This document shows, in pieces, positions 31,672 to 41,066 of a stretch of 64,000 nucleotides of DNA. Made by a program: the position numbers and the translations under genes. Location: the NCBI GenBank assembly GCA_017744735.1, contig JAGIAR010000007.1, positions 186,001 through 250,000 of the forward strand. Reading direction: 5' to 3'. Origin of the DNA: Novosphingobium sp. (lineage in GTDB: Bacteria; Pseudomonadota; Alphaproteobacteria; Sphingomonadales; Sphingomonadaceae). The notes below the pieces were generated by a model that saw only the letters and a list, made by a program, of their open reading frames with translations, made no database searches and was not told where the DNA came from. Positions within the stretch are counted from its first letter, which is position 1; every line of letters begins with the position of its first letter.

Positions 31672-32109
31672 ATGCCCGAACCGCTCCCCGCCGACGACAA
31701 ATTCGCCCGCATCCTGCGCTGCGGCTGGAAGGGCCTGTGCCCGCGCTGCGAACAGGGCCGGATGTTCAAATCGTGGCTCAAGCTGCAGGACAGCTGCCCC
31801 CGTTGCGGCCTCAACTACCGTTTCGCCGCGCCCGACGACGGCCCGGCGTTCTTCTCGCAATGCATCGTCGCCTTCCCGCTGATCTTCCTGGTGCTGTGGC
31901 TGCAGGTGCGGTTCGACCCGCCGCTGTGGGTCCATCTGGTGACCTCGGTGCCGCTGATGCTGGCCGGGTGCCTGCTGCCGCTGCAGCCGATCAAGGGCTG
32001 GCTGGTCGCCTCGCAATATCTCAACCGCGCGCAGGAAGCGGGCACCGAGGGCCTGTGGGCGAAGCTCGACGGGCGCGAGCCGGGTTCCGGTTCGTCCTTC
32101 GATGACTGA
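31672..32109 (+). CDS. DUF983 membrane protein with zinc ribbon
   Basis: This is a 145-residue DUF983-family protein. An N-terminal zinc-ribbon (CPRC about 20-23 and CPRC about 39-42) precedes two hydrophobic helices (about 60-80 and 87-110), which are followed by GWLVASQYLNRAQEAG. Function is unestablished; members often lie near respiratory oxidase or nutrient genes. The ATG at 31672 gives the MPEPLP start; an ATG inside the palindrome at 31639 is unlikely. It overlaps the MocR gene by 8 bp. Confidence 0.8.
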   Translation: MPEPLPADDKFARILRCGWKGLCPRCEQGRMFKSWLKLQDSCPRCGLNYRFAAPDDGPAFFSQCIVAFPLIFLVLWLQVRFDPPLWVHLVTSVPLMLAGCLLPLQPIKGWLVASQYLNRAQEAGTEGLWAKLDGREPGSGSSFDD

Positions 32110-33454
32110 AGGCTGGATTCCCGACCTCGCCCGGGCGGGGATCAAGCACCAGGCGATCGCCGAGGCGCTCGGCGGCGCGATCGAGCGCGGCGCGCTGCGC
32201 GCGGGCGAGCGCCTGCCGCCGCAGCGCGAGCTGGCGGCGCGGCTGGGGGTCGATCTGACCACCGTTACCAAGGCCTACGACGCGGTCCGCCACCGCGGGC
32301 TGATCGAGGCGCGCGGCCGCGCCGGCAGCTTCGTGCGCGGCCCGCAGACGGTCGCCCCGGACGAGCTGGAGCGCGCCGACGCGGGCATGAACCTGCCGCC
32401 CGAACTCCCCGGCAATCTGCTCGCGCGGACCATCGCGGCAAGCTTCACCGAACTGCTCAACGGCGGATCGCCGCTGCGGCTGCAATACCAGCCGGCCGGC
32501 GGCGCGGCGGAAGACCGCGCGGCCGGCGCGCGCCTGCTCGCGCAGCTGGGCCTGCCCGCCGCTCCCGGGCAGGTGCTGGTCGCCGCGGGCGGGCAGAACG
32601 CGCTCCACGCGATCCTGGCGGCAACGCTGGAGCCGGGCGACGCGGTCGCCTGCGCGCGCTACGTCTATCCCGGCTTCCGGGCGCTGGCGGAGCGGCTGGG
32701 GATCGTCCTGGTCCCGCTGCCCGAACTCACCGGCGACGCGCTGCGGGCCGCCTGCGCCGCACAGCCGGTCAAGGCGCTCTATTGCGTACCGACCAACGAC
32801 AATCCGACCACCGCGACGCTTTCGCCCGAAACCCGCCGCGGGCTGGCGCAGGCGGCGGAGGACTGCGGGCTGCAGGTGATCGAGGACGACGCCTATGCCC
32901 CGCTCGCCGCCGACCCGCTGCCGCCGATCGCCGCGCTGGTCCCGCACCGCAGCTGGCATGTCGCGAGCACTTCCAAGATCGTCTCCCCCGCGCTCAGGGT
33001 CGCCTTCGTCCGCGCGCCCGACCCGCCCGCGGCGGCGCGCCTCGCCCCCGATCTCCACCGCACGGCGATCATGGCGCCGCCGCTCAACGTCGCGCTGGTG
33101 TGCCACTGGATCGCGGACGGGACCTACGCGCGGCTGACCGGGCTGATGCGCCGCGAAGCGGTGGAACGCCAGCGGCTCGCCCGCGAAATCCTCGCCGGGA
33201 TCGCCTTCGCCGCGCATCCCCAGGGCTACCATATGTGGATACCGCTGACCGGCGCGGCCACTCCCGAGACCATCGCCCGGCGGCTCCGCCCGACCGGGCT
33301 CTCCGCGGTCCCCGCGGAACGCTTCGCCGCGGCGGGCGGCGGCGAGGCGGCGCTGCGCGTCTCGCTCGGCGGCCCGATCGGACCCGACCGGCTCGCCGAA
33401 GGCCTGCGCCTGCTGCGCACCCTCGCCGCCGATCCGCACACGCTACCCGGTTGA
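32102..33454 (+). CDS. MocR/PdxR-family transcriptional regulator with aminotransferase domain
   Basis: This is a 450-residue fusion of an N-terminal GntR winged helix (about 10-80; RLPPQRELAARLGVDLTTVTKAYD) with a fold-type I aminotransferase domain. The PLP-binding Lys292 is in STSKIVSPALRVAF, with PTNDNPTTATLS and EDDAY (262-265) for cofactor binding. MocR proteins sense PLP or an amino acid adduct and control neighbouring genes. It lies in an operon with the DUF983 gene and is preceded by a palindrome that could be its operator. Confidence 0.9.
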   Translation: MTEGWIPDLARAGIKHQAIAEALGGAIERGALRAGERLPPQRELAARLGVDLTTVTKAYDAVRHRGLIEARGRAGSFVRGPQTVAPDELERADAGMNLPPELPGNLLARTIAASFTELLNGGSPLRLQYQPAGGAAEDRAAGARLLAQLGLPAAPGQVLVAAGGQNALHAILAATLEPGDAVACARYVYPGFRALAERLGIVLVPLPELTGDALRAACAAQPVKALYCVPTNDNPTTATLSPETRRGLAQAAEDCGLQVIEDDAYAPLAADPLPPIAALVPHRSWHVASTSKIVSPALRVAFVRAPDPPAAARLAPDLHRTAIMAPPLNVALVCHWIADGTYARLTGLMRREAVERQRLAREILAGIAFAAHPQGYHMWIPLTGAATPETIARRLRPTGLSAVPAERFAAAGGGEAALRVSLGGPIGPDRLAEGLRLLRTLAADPHTLPG

Positions 33455-33512
33455 GCCGCGCGCCATTGCTTCATAGGATGGACGCGGCGGCACGCAGCGG
33501 GGGTAACGGGCG

Positions 33513-35309
33513 ATGGAACTGTGGACCAGGTTCTGGGAGGGGATCGACCGGATCGCCGAATGGCTCGGGCTCGAAAGCCTCGCCTCGCTGGTCGAGATCG
33601 CCACCGCCGCGATCACCATCCTGCTCGGCCTGCTCGCGGGCCTGCTGGTCTACAAGGAAGTGGCGCGCTGCTATGCGCTGCTGCGCCGGTTCCATGCCAA
33701 CACCCCGCGCGGCCGGCGCCTGCAGGTGCTGGGCACGGTGCTGCGGCTGGCGTTCAGCGACCGCGCGCTGTTCTCGGTCGAGAAGCGCACGCTGGTACGG
33801 CGCACCCGCATATTGATCGAGCACGAATTGTTCGCGCCGCGCCCGCAATACGACTGGCGCGCCGGCGGGATCGAGCCCTACGCCGGGCCGGGCCTGCTGC
33901 GCCGCCTGGCCGACCCGGCGCTTCGCTGGTTCAGGGCGCGCCGCAGCCATGCGGCCGCGCTGGCCGAGTGGCGCGAGGCGATGCGCGAGGTGCTGGCGCT
34001 GGAAGGCGACTGGACGATCGACGTCGACAATCCGGCGATCGTCAGCAAGCAGCTCGACCGGATCAAGGCCTATCTCGAATGCCTGCGCTCGGTCGGGTTC
34101 GAGGGCGCGGAGGCCGATCGCTTCATCTGCCCGATCGAGATCGCCTCGGGCTTCGTCGCCCCGCTGCACCTGCTCACCGGCCTGCTGATCGAGTTCAACG
34201 AGAAATGGCGCCCGATCCTCGAAACCTTCGACCGGGACGCCAACAGCGGCACCGGCGGGCCCGAAAGCGCGAGCGCGCGCGACCTGCGCCAGATCCAGCT
34301 GTTCATCTACAATTGCTGGCTGCTGTGGGGCCCGAGCATCCCGATCTGCGAATGCCGCAACTGGGCCGCGCGCTATGCGGTGGTGCAATACGGCTATGGC
34401 GACGAGAACAATTCGATCGAGGTGGTCGGCAAGCGCAAGACCGTGGCCAAGAGCCTCGACCGGCTGATGAAGGCGCAATTGAAGCACGAGAAGGCAATCC
34501 GCGCGATCGGTTCCGACCCGGTGCCCGACCGCCCCTATACCGGCATGGCCGCCCCGGCCAATGTGGTCGGCCGCCTGCGCCTGTCGAAGAGCCTCGCCGG
34601 GCGCCGCAAGGCGCAGGTCAACGCCCTGCCCGCGGCCGCGCTGGAAAGCTGGGGCGGCGAGCAGGACGAGCGCCCGGTGCTGTTCATTTCGGAGATCGTG
34701 AAGACCAGCGCGGTCGAAGGCGACGTGACCCAGGGCGACGCCCGGCGCGGGCGCATCTCGGTCGACGACGGCGCCTATCCCTCACGCTATTACTCCGCCT
34801 ATCTGTGGGCGGCGCTGGTGGTGCTGGTCGACGGGCCGGAGGGCCCGGCGCCGCTGGGCAGCACCCGGCCGGGCGAGGCCGAGCCGTGGAAGGACCTGAT
34901 CCCGTTCTTCGAGCACGGCAATCTCGCCGATCCCGAAAGCTGCCTGTTCGCCAAGCGCCAGCTGGCCGCGAAGGTGATCGCCGGGCTGTGCTCGGCGGTG
35001 GAGCAATGGGCCGGCCAGCCGGCGCCGGTGCGGTTCGGCTTCGCCTGCGCGATCGACGAGGCCGGCTGCGGCCACGAGCTGGCCTTCCCCGCCTGGTCGG
35101 GCCACTACCGGATGCGCGCGCTGATCGGCGACGCCCTGCGCGAGCGGGCCGCGCACGACCCGGCCGCGCGGCGGATCCTCGACGAGGATCTGCTGGACTT
35201 TCGCCATTTCAACGGTGCGCCGGGCCGCCACGACTATTCCGCCTGCCGGCTGCCCGGCGTGGTCGGGAAGCACTATGCGAGCATGGACAGGGCCGACCTG
35301 AAATCCTGA
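33513..35309 (+). CDS. Large membrane-anchored protein of unknown function
   Basis: This 598-residue protein has one strong transmembrane helix near the N-terminus (about 24-46) and a long soluble part. The soluble part has long helices with many Arg and Glu (about 55-250), a cysteine-containing segment IPICECRNW near 270-290, and a mixed domain with YYSAYLWAALVVLVDG. A C-terminal part includes GFACAIDEAGCGHELAFPAWSGHYRMR. No known domain could be named. It starts 58 bp after the MocR gene and may share its transcript. Its 3' end overlaps a convergent gene by 37 bp. Confidence 0.7.
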   Translation: MELWTRFWEGIDRIAEWLGLESLASLVEIATAAITILLGLLAGLLVYKEVARCYALLRRFHANTPRGRRLQVLGTVLRLAFSDRALFSVEKRTLVRRTRILIEHELFAPRPQYDWRAGGIEPYAGPGLLRRLADPALRWFRARRSHAAALAEWREAMREVLALEGDWTIDVDNPAIVSKQLDRIKAYLECLRSVGFEGAEADRFICPIEIASGFVAPLHLLTGLLIEFNEKWRPILETFDRDANSGTGGPESASARDLRQIQLFIYNCWLLWGPSIPICECRNWAARYAVVQYGYGDENNSIEVVGKRKTVAKSLDRLMKAQLKHEKAIRAIGSDPVPDRPYTGMAAPANVVGRLRLSKSLAGRRKAQVNALPAAALESWGGEQDERPVLFISEIVKTSAVEGDVTQGDARRGRISVDDGAYPSRYYSAYLWAALVVLVDGPEGPAPLGSTRPGEAEPWKDLIPFFEHGNLADPESCLFAKRQLAAKVIAGLCSAVEQWAGQPAPVRFGFACAIDEAGCGHELAFPAWSGHYRMRALIGDALRERAAHDPAARRILDEDLLDFRHFNGAPGRHDYSACRLPGVVGKHYASMDRADLKS

Positions 35310-36163
35310 GGCCGGTCCGCGCGGGCGAGCAGCGCGGCCGGATCGCCCACCGACGCCAGCAGCGGGCCGGGATCGCGCAGCGCCACCGCCTCGCCGCGCG
35401 CGGCCATCGCATCGAGCAGAGCGAGCTGCGCCGTCGCCGCGGGGCTATCGGAAAGCGGCGCGCCCTTGAGCACCGAGATGCCGAAGAAGCCCGCCAGATG
35501 CCGCCGCAGCAGCGCGGCGGGCAGCGCCGGTCCGGCGATCCCCATCGCCGAATAGAGCAGGCTGTCGTCGGCCTCCTGCTCCGCCGAAAGCGGCGGCTGG
35601 ACATAGGGGAAATCGACGATCCGCGCATCCATCCGCGCCCAGATCCGCAGCCGGTCGAACTGGTCCATCCCGCTGTGGGCGCTGTCGCGCGCATAGGCCT
35701 CGCGGGTCATGCGGAACGGATCGTTCTGCTCGATGAAGATGGCGACTTCGCGCCGCGCCGGCCCGAACAGTCCGCCGATCTGCGCGGACAGCGCGCGCAG
35801 GAAGCGCCGCAACGCCCCGCGCCCGCGCGCCTCGGGGGCGATGTAGAGATAGTTGAGATTGGCCGTCACCGGCGCCGCGGGCAAATCCGGATCGGGCGCG
35901 ATCGCGATGAAGTTCGCGCCGCCCACCTCCGCGCCGGTTTCCCCGTCGAACGCGACCGCGCACAGCTCGCGAAACGCTCCGAACTCCGCGCAAAGGCGCG
36001 CGTGCTCCGCCCCGCGGTTGAGCGCCAGGCAGGCGGCGAAGCCGTCGCGGTCCTCGGTCTCGTCCGGCAGGGTGAAGGCCTGCTGGTACCCGGCGAAGAA
36101 CCGCTCGAAGGTCTCGCTCTCGACCGTGTCGGTCAGCGCCAGCGACAGGGACAGTCCGCTCAT
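35273..36163 (-). CDS. GNAT-type acetyltransferase-like protein
   Basis: This 296-residue protein has an N-terminal half resembling a GNAT domain. LNYLYIAPEARGRGALRRFLRAL carries the acetyl-CoA pyrophosphate-binding R-G-R-G loop, preceded by the strand VGGANFIAIAP. The C-terminal half (about 165-296) is helical and not recognised. Acetyl transfer is likely by fold; the substrate is unknown. Its 3' end overlaps the convergent gene for the large unknown protein. Confidence 0.65.
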   Translation of the reverse strand: MSGLSLSLALTDTVESETFERFFAGYQQAFTLPDETEDRDGFAACLALNRGAEHARLCAEFGAFRELCAVAFDGETGAEVGGANFIAIAPDPDLPAAPVTANLNYLYIAPEARGRGALRRFLRALSAQIGGLFGPARREVAIFIEQNDPFRMTREAYARDSAHSGMDQFDRLRIWARMDARIVDFPYVQPPLSAEQEADDSLLYSAMGIAGPALPAALLRRHLAGFFGISVLKGAPLSDSPAATAQLALLDAMAARGEAVALRDPGPLLASVGDPAALLARADRPQDFRSALSMLA

Positions 36164-36234
36164 CCGCCGCCTTCACCACATGGCGCGGGCGGGTGCAAGC
36201 GGGGCGCGGCGGCGCAGCCGATCCGGAACGCCGG

Positions 36235-36993
36235 TCAGCTCCCTTCGGTTGCGGCCGCTTCGATGAACGCCGCCACTTCCTGCGGATGCGACAGCATCAC
36301 CGCGTGGCTGCTGTCGATCTCGACCAGCTTCGCCTTCGCGCGGATCGCCATCGCGCGCTGCTTGCTCGGCGGGACCATCTTGTCGTTCCGGGTGAGCATA
36401 TAGTCGACCGGCTTGTCCTTCCACGCGGCGGCGCTGAGCTTGCTGCCCACCGCACCGAGGCCCCAAGGCACCTGCGCCACCGCCATGAACTGCGTGGTCG
36501 TGGGATCGACGTCGGCAGCGAAGGCGGTCGGGAACCTGGCCGGATCGACCATCAGATAGCCGCCGCTCGGCGGAAGCAGCGGGGCGGAGTCCTCGCCCGG
36601 CGCGGGCTGGGCCGCAATATCGGCGACCGCTTCGCCGACATCGGGCGCGAAGGCCGCGATATAGACGAGGCGCCGGACCTTGGGATCGCCGCCTGCAGCG
36701 GTGATCACCGCGCCGCCATAGGAATGGCCGACCAGCACGACCGGATGGCTTGCGCGCGCGATGACCTGCCGGGTCGCCTCGGCATCGCCTTCGAGCGTAA
36801 CGGTCGGGTTCTGGACCACCAGCACCTCGTAGCCGTCTTTCGTCAGCAGGTCGTAGACGCCCTTCCAGCCCGAACCGTCGACGAAGGCGCCATGGACGAG
36901 CACGATCGAGACCGGCTTGTCCCGCGCCGCGGCGGGAACCCCCGCAAGGGATGCGGCAAGCGCGACGAGCATTGAGCAAAGGATGCGTTTCAT
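36235..36993 (-). CDS. Secreted alpha/beta hydrolase
   Basis: This is a 252-residue protein with a signal peptide (about 1-23) and a complete alpha/beta hydrolase core. The oxyanion strand is IVLVHGAFVDGSGW, nucleophile Ser91 lies in VGHSYGGAV, the acid is in LTRNDKMVPP and the His in DSSHAVMLSHP. It resembles the esterase/salicylate-esterase-like group of small hydrolases. The ATG at 36993 begins MKRILC; a longer frame upstream would bury the signal peptide. Confidence 0.82.
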   Translation of the reverse strand: MKRILCSMLVALAASLAGVPAAARDKPVSIVLVHGAFVDGSGWKGVYDLLTKDGYEVLVVQNPTVTLEGDAEATRQVIARASHPVVLVGHSYGGAVITAAGGDPKVRRLVYIAAFAPDVGEAVADIAAQPAPGEDSAPLLPPSGGYLMVDPARFPTAFAADVDPTTTQFMAVAQVPWGLGAVGSKLSAAAWKDKPVDYMLTRNDKMVPPSKQRAMAIRAKAKLVEIDSSHAVMLSHPQEVAAFIEAAATEGS

Positions 36994-37113
36994 AGGTTCC
37001 CCCCACGAACGGAACACGCGTGCCGCGCTTCCGTGGTGATCCTCTCCGTGCGGCATCATGCCACGATCGCGATCCGAACACCATGCCGCAGGGGGCTGCG
37101 CGACACGGGATGG

Positions 37114-38016
37114 CTACCACCGCGCCTCCTTCGCATAGTCGAGAAACGCCCGCAGCGGTGCCGGCACCAGCCTGCGCCCCGGATAATACAGGAACGGGCC
37201 GGGAAAGCTCTCCCACCACTCCTCCAGCACCGGCTCGAGCGCGCCGCTGGCGAGATGCGGCGCGAGCCAGTCCTCGAACAGATGGATCACCCCCGCTCCG
37301 GCGATCGCCGCCTCGATCGCGAGATCGAACGCGCTGCCGGGGCTGATCACCAGCGGGCCCGCGGGCTCGATCGCGATCGTCTCGCCGCCGCGCTCGAATT
37401 CCCACGCCGGCATCGCGCCGCCGGAGAACCGGCCGCGCAGGCAGGCGTGATCGAGCAGCTCGCGCGGATGCTGCGGGCGCCCGTGCTGCGCGAGATAGGC
37501 CGGGGCGGCGGCGGTAGCGAAGGTCTGGCGGCGCGGGCCGATCGGTACCGCGATCATGTCCTGCTCGAGCCGCTCGCCGTAGCGGATGCCCGCGTCGCAG
37601 CCGGCCGCGAGCAGGTCGACGAAACTGTCCTGCGCGGTGATGTCGAGCCGGATCTCGGGGAAGGCCGCGAGGAACCCCGGGACGATCCGCGGCAGGACCA
37701 GCCGGGCGACATTCGCCGGAACGTTGAGCCGCAGCGTCCCCGCGGGCCGGTCGCGGAACATGTTCACCACATCGAGCGCGGCCTCGACTTCGCCGAGCGC
37801 CGGGGCGAGCCGGTCGAGCAGCCGTGCCCCCGCCTCGGTCGGCGCGACCGAGCGGGTCGTGCGGTTGAGCAGGCGAAGGCCCAGCGCCGCCTCGAGCCGC
37901 CGCACCGCTTGGCTGAGCGCCGAGGCGCTGCCGCCGCCCGAGCGCGCGGCCTCGCGAAACCCGCCCGCGCGCGCGACGGCGAGGAAGGCGTTCAAATCTC
38001 CGAGATCGGGGCCCAT
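37114..38016 (-). CDS. LysR-family transcriptional regulator
   Basis: This 300-residue regulator has an N-terminal winged helix (about 1-65; AFLAVARAGGFREAARSGG..., RRLEAALGLRLLNRTTRSVAPTEAG). A periplasmic-binding-like effector domain (about 90-295) follows. It is transcribed divergently from an aldo/keto reductase gene across 94 bp, the standard LysR arrangement, so the reductase is its likely target. The effector is unknown. Confidence 0.9.
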   Translation of the reverse strand: MGPDLGDLNAFLAVARAGGFREAARSGGGSASALSQAVRRLEAALGLRLLNRTTRSVAPTEAGARLLDRLAPALGEVEAALDVVNMFRDRPAGTLRLNVPANVARLVLPRIVPGFLAAFPEIRLDITAQDSFVDLLAAGCDAGIRYGERLEQDMIAVPIGPRRQTFATAAAPAYLAQHGRPQHPRELLDHACLRGRFSGGAMPAWEFERGGETIAIEPAGPLVISPGSAFDLAIEAAIAGAGVIHLFEDWLAPHLASGALEPVLEEWWESFPGPFLYYPGRRLVPAPLRAFLDYAKEARW

Positions 38017-38110
38017 TGTTTCGATTTCCGTACAGTCTGTGCCGATTATGCCGCCTTATCCCGCGGTCGGCCAGCGCTTAAGTCCGCGCCCTGTCTGCGA
38101 AAGGAACAGC

Positions 38111-38980
38111 ATGATGAGCAGTCTCGACAAGGCCGGCACCTTCCGGTTGGGCACCCGCACGGTGAAGCGGCTCGGTTACGGCGCGATGCAGCTGGCCGGC
38201 CCCGGCGTGTTCGGCCCGCCGAAGGACCATGACGCCGCGCTGGCGGTGCTGCGCGAGGCGATCGCGATGGGCGTCGACCATATCGACACCAGCGATTTCT
38301 ACGGCCCGCACGTGACCAACCGCCTGATCTGCGAGGCGCTGGCCCCCTATCCCGACGATCTGGTGCTGGTGACCAAGATCGGCGCGCGGCGCGACGATAC
38401 GGGCGCGTGGCTGCCGGCCTTCTCGCCCGCCGAGCTGCGCAGCGCGGTCGAGGACAATCTCCGCCACCTCGGGCTCGAGGCGATGGAGGTGGTCAATCTG
38501 CGCATCATGGGCGACGTCCACGCGCCGAGCGAGGGCTCGATCGCGCCGCTGGTCGAGGTCGCGGCGGAACTGCGGCGCGAAGGGCTGGTGCGCCACGTCG
38601 GCCTCAGCAACGTGACCGCGGCGCAGGTCGCCGAGGCACGCACGATCTGCCCGATCGTCTGCGTGCAGAACCAGTACAATCTCGCCCACCGCAGCGACGA
38701 TGCGCTGGTGGACGAGCTGGCCGCGCTCGGGATCGCCTATGTCCCGTTCTTCCCGCTCGGCGGGTTCAGCCCGCTGCAATCGGAGACGCTGAACGCGGTC
38801 GCCGCGCGGCTCGGCGCGACGCCGATGCAGGTCGCGCTGGCCTGGCTGCTCCGGCGCTCGCCCAACATTCTGCTGATCCCGGGCACCTCGTCGGTCGCGC
38901 ACCTGCGCGAAAACCTCGCCGCGGCCGCCCTCGAGCTTGCGCCCGAGGTCGTCGCGGAACTCGACGGGATCGGGGGCTGA
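38111..38980 (+). CDS. Aldo/keto reductase
   Basis: This is a 289-residue NADPH-dependent oxidoreductase of the AKR fold. The tetrad is Asp59, Tyr64 (in DTSDFYG) and Lys89 (in LVTKIGARRD). The fourth position is Arg131 (in VNLRIMG) instead of His, which occurs in the YdbC-like branch. The C-terminal LIPGTSSVAHLRENLAAA is the cofactor loop. The ATG at 38111 follows an AAGGA site. A divergent LysR gene is the likely regulator. Confidence 0.88.
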   Translation: MMSSLDKAGTFRLGTRTVKRLGYGAMQLAGPGVFGPPKDHDAALAVLREAIAMGVDHIDTSDFYGPHVTNRLICEALAPYPDDLVLVTKIGARRDDTGAWLPAFSPAELRSAVEDNLRHLGLEAMEVVNLRIMGDVHAPSEGSIAPLVEVAAELRREGLVRHVGLSNVTAAQVAEARTICPIVCVQNQYNLAHRSDDALVDELAALGIAYVPFFPLGGFSPLQSETLNAVAARLGATPMQVALAWLLRRSPNILLIPGTSSVAHLRENLAAAALELAPEVVAELDGIGG

Positions 38981-39044
38981 GCTGCGCCGGAAAACCTGCG
39001 GCACCCTGTATATTTTCGCGGATTTACGGAGGCCGGCGCTGAAC

Positions 39045-40055
39045 TCAGTCGGCGTCAGCCTCGGGCTCTGGCCCCTCAACCGCGAAGTTGTGATAGAAAT
39101 TGTTATCCTTCTCCAACAGCAGGGCACCGTCGGTTCCAGCCTTGTAGAGCAGCATCAGCCCCCCGGCGTTAGGGTGGTGTTTGCCGACGATGTTATCGAA
39201 CCCGTCGATAACCTGCCCTTTGTGCTCAAGACCCATACCGACATAGGCGGTGACGAAGCGCGCCTTGGGCTTCGCCTTGGCCGCAAGCAGATCGCCCTCC
39301 GTCATCAGCAACCTTTGCGCAAGCAATGGTCCGACCTTCGCCAACGCCCGTTCGAGGCTGCTTCGCAGGAGCGCCGCCGAATTTGCAGTCCATTGGGCGC
39401 GTCGGCCCTGAATTCCGGAAGCCGGGTTCAGCAACGCCACTTCGGTTTCGACGAAGTGCGAGAACCGCAGGTTTGCGGGCTTCCAGCGGTCGGCCGGCTT
39501 TCCGTCGCCCGACTTCGCCGCGATTGCGAGGTCGCAATAGGCATACACTGCCTGAAAGCGCTGACTTATGCTGTATGAGCAATCGGCGTCGAGCAGGTAG
39601 GGCCCTCTCGCTGCGTCAAGCAGGGCGCTCTTGGCCTCGTCGCCGTTGTCGTGAAGAGCGCCCCCTTCACGCATCGCGATCCAGGATATGGGACGTACAC
39701 TTTCGCGGATGCCGTCCATCAGCAGTGCTTCTGCATCCGGCCCCTTGAAGATATCGCGCGCCGCCGAGAGCGTAGCGGTGGCCCCTTTCCGGCTCGATGA
39801 ATCGATTCCGGCATCGATCAGCGCCCCGATGATCCCGCCATTCGAATCGCGCGCCACGCCCGGGTCGGAGCCGACGCCCAACTCCTGCTGCTTGAGATGC
39901 ACCACCAACTCGAGCGGTTCCTGCGACGCTCGCAAATCTTGCGGGATGGCTTCCCACGGCTTGTCCTTTGCGCCTGCGGAAGAGGCGGCAAGCAGCACAG
40001 CCGCAACCGCCACTACGGGCGCATGTTTGCTGCTCGCCGCGATGAAGCCTCCCAT
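39045..40055 (-). CDS. Secreted hypothetical protein
   Basis: This is an exported protein of about 336 residues with a signal peptide (about 1-29, cleavage after AGA). The mature part has ELVVHLKQQELGVG, a Ser/Ala-rich middle and a C-terminal beta-rich part with TDGALLLEKDNNFYHNF. Cysteines in DADCSYS and YAYCDLA may pair. A GTG at 40064, just after the upstream stop, is an alternative start. It directly follows the CmcJ-like gene, so they may be co-transcribed. Composition is slightly less GC-rich than its neighbours. The function is unknown. Confidence 0.65.
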   Translation of the reverse strand: MGGFIAASSKHAPVVAVAAVLLAASSAGAKDKPWEAIPQDLRASQEPLELVVHLKQQELGVGSDPGVARDSNGGIIGALIDAGIDSSSRKGATATLSAARDIFKGPDAEALLMDGIRESVRPISWIAMREGGALHDNGDEAKSALLDAARGPYLLDADCSYSISQRFQAVYAYCDLAIAAKSGDGKPADRWKPANLRFSHFVETEVALLNPASGIQGRRAQWTANSAALLRSSLERALAKVGPLLAQRLLMTEGDLLAAKAKPKARFVTAYVGMGLEHKGQVIDGFDNIVGKHHPNAGGLMLLYKAGTDGALLLEKDNNFYHNFAVEGPEPEADAD

Positions 40056-40064
40056 GTGCTTCAC

Positions 40065-40982
40065 TTACTCCCAGAACGCCACGCTGCGGCACTCGATGCT
40101 CTCGCGGATGTTCGCATGCGCGAAGCTGCTGTCGCGGAAGGCGGTGTGCGGGCAGCGCCAGGTGCGGCTGTGGTCGCTGTCGTGGAACTTGAACAGGAGG
40201 ATGTCGTCCGCCGCCATGTTCGAAAAATACCACCAGCGCATCCCCGGGTTGTAGGAGAAGATCGAAGCCGCCATCATCTCTTCCTCGCCCGGGATCGGCC
40301 CTTCGGCCTCGGCGAGGCTGGGGAAATCGTCGACGATGAACAGCGTGTTCGACTTCTCCTCGCCGCCGAAGCTGGTGCGCCCGTCGCACACTGCGAGCGG
40401 CACGTCCTGCGGGCCGGGCGAGAAGGTGCGCCAGTAGGAGCTGACGAGGAACCGCTTGAAGCCCGGGCCGTCGGGGAAGTGCTTCTGGTAGGTCGCTTCG
40501 GCCATGCGCCGCGCGGTGGCGGTGTTGACGTCGACATGCGCCTCGCCCGCCGGGGGCTGGATCCCGCCGGTGTGCTGGTAGTTCTCGACCTTCTTCGCCG
40601 CGTGCTGCGACAAATCGGCGGACGTGCGGATCATCCACCCGCGCGCGATCACCCTGTCCGCGCCGGTGAGCTGGCGGACGTGCTCCTCCACCTCGCGCTC
40701 GTACAGCGCATCGACCTGCGCCTTGTCGTGGAAATCCTTCACCGCGCTCGGGTTCTTCGCGATGAGGAAGCCGTGGGTGTCGAGGGTGAAGTGGTCGCGG
40801 ATCGGCATGCCGTCGCGCACCGTCACCTCATGGTCGGAATAGGTGCCGGTGTTCATCTCCTTGCCCGCGCTGACGAAGCGGCGGGTGACGAAATCGCCGG
40901 GATCGACGAAGCGGATTTGCGTAAGGGTGCCGCGCGCGCGGGACTCTACGCCCTCCAGATCGTCTTCCAAAAGTGTAGCCAT
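40065..40982 (-). CDS. CmcJ/NvfI-family oxygenase-like protein
   Basis: This is a 305-residue soluble protein of the CmcJ/NvfI group, related to non-haem iron/2-oxoglutarate enzymes of secondary metabolism. Recognisable blocks are GFLIAKNPSAVKDF, AHVDVNTATA, SSYWRTFSPGPQDVPLAVCDG, MRWWYFSNMAADDILLFKFHDSD and a conserved RCPHTAFRD near the end. Family members hydroxylate small molecules, as in cephamycin assembly. The gene is divergent from an O-methyltransferase across 84 bp, suggesting a joint tailoring role. The substrate is unknown. Confidence 0.78.
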   Translation of the reverse strand: MATLLEDDLEGVESRARGTLTQIRFVDPGDFVTRRFVSAGKEMNTGTYSDHEVTVRDGMPIRDHFTLDTHGFLIAKNPSAVKDFHDKAQVDALYEREVEEHVRQLTGADRVIARGWMIRTSADLSQHAAKKVENYQHTGGIQPPAGEAHVDVNTATARRMAEATYQKHFPDGPGFKRFLVSSYWRTFSPGPQDVPLAVCDGRTSFGGEEKSNTLFIVDDFPSLAEAEGPIPGEEEMMAASIFSYNPGMRWWYFSNMAADDILLFKFHDSDHSRTWRCPHTAFRDSSFAHANIRESIECRSVAFWE

Positions 40983-41066
40983 TATCGTCTCCCGATTTTC
41001 ATCTTCCGTTTGACGCGACGATAGAGCATGAAGTCGCCCGAAAAAAGAGACGAGAGGGGATGAATC

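Noticed and set aside
33521..36403. 960-codon open frame across the large unknown gene and the GNAT gene
   Set aside because: Its translation is Arg/Pro/Gly-rich low-complexity sequence and overlaps better-supported frames on both strands.
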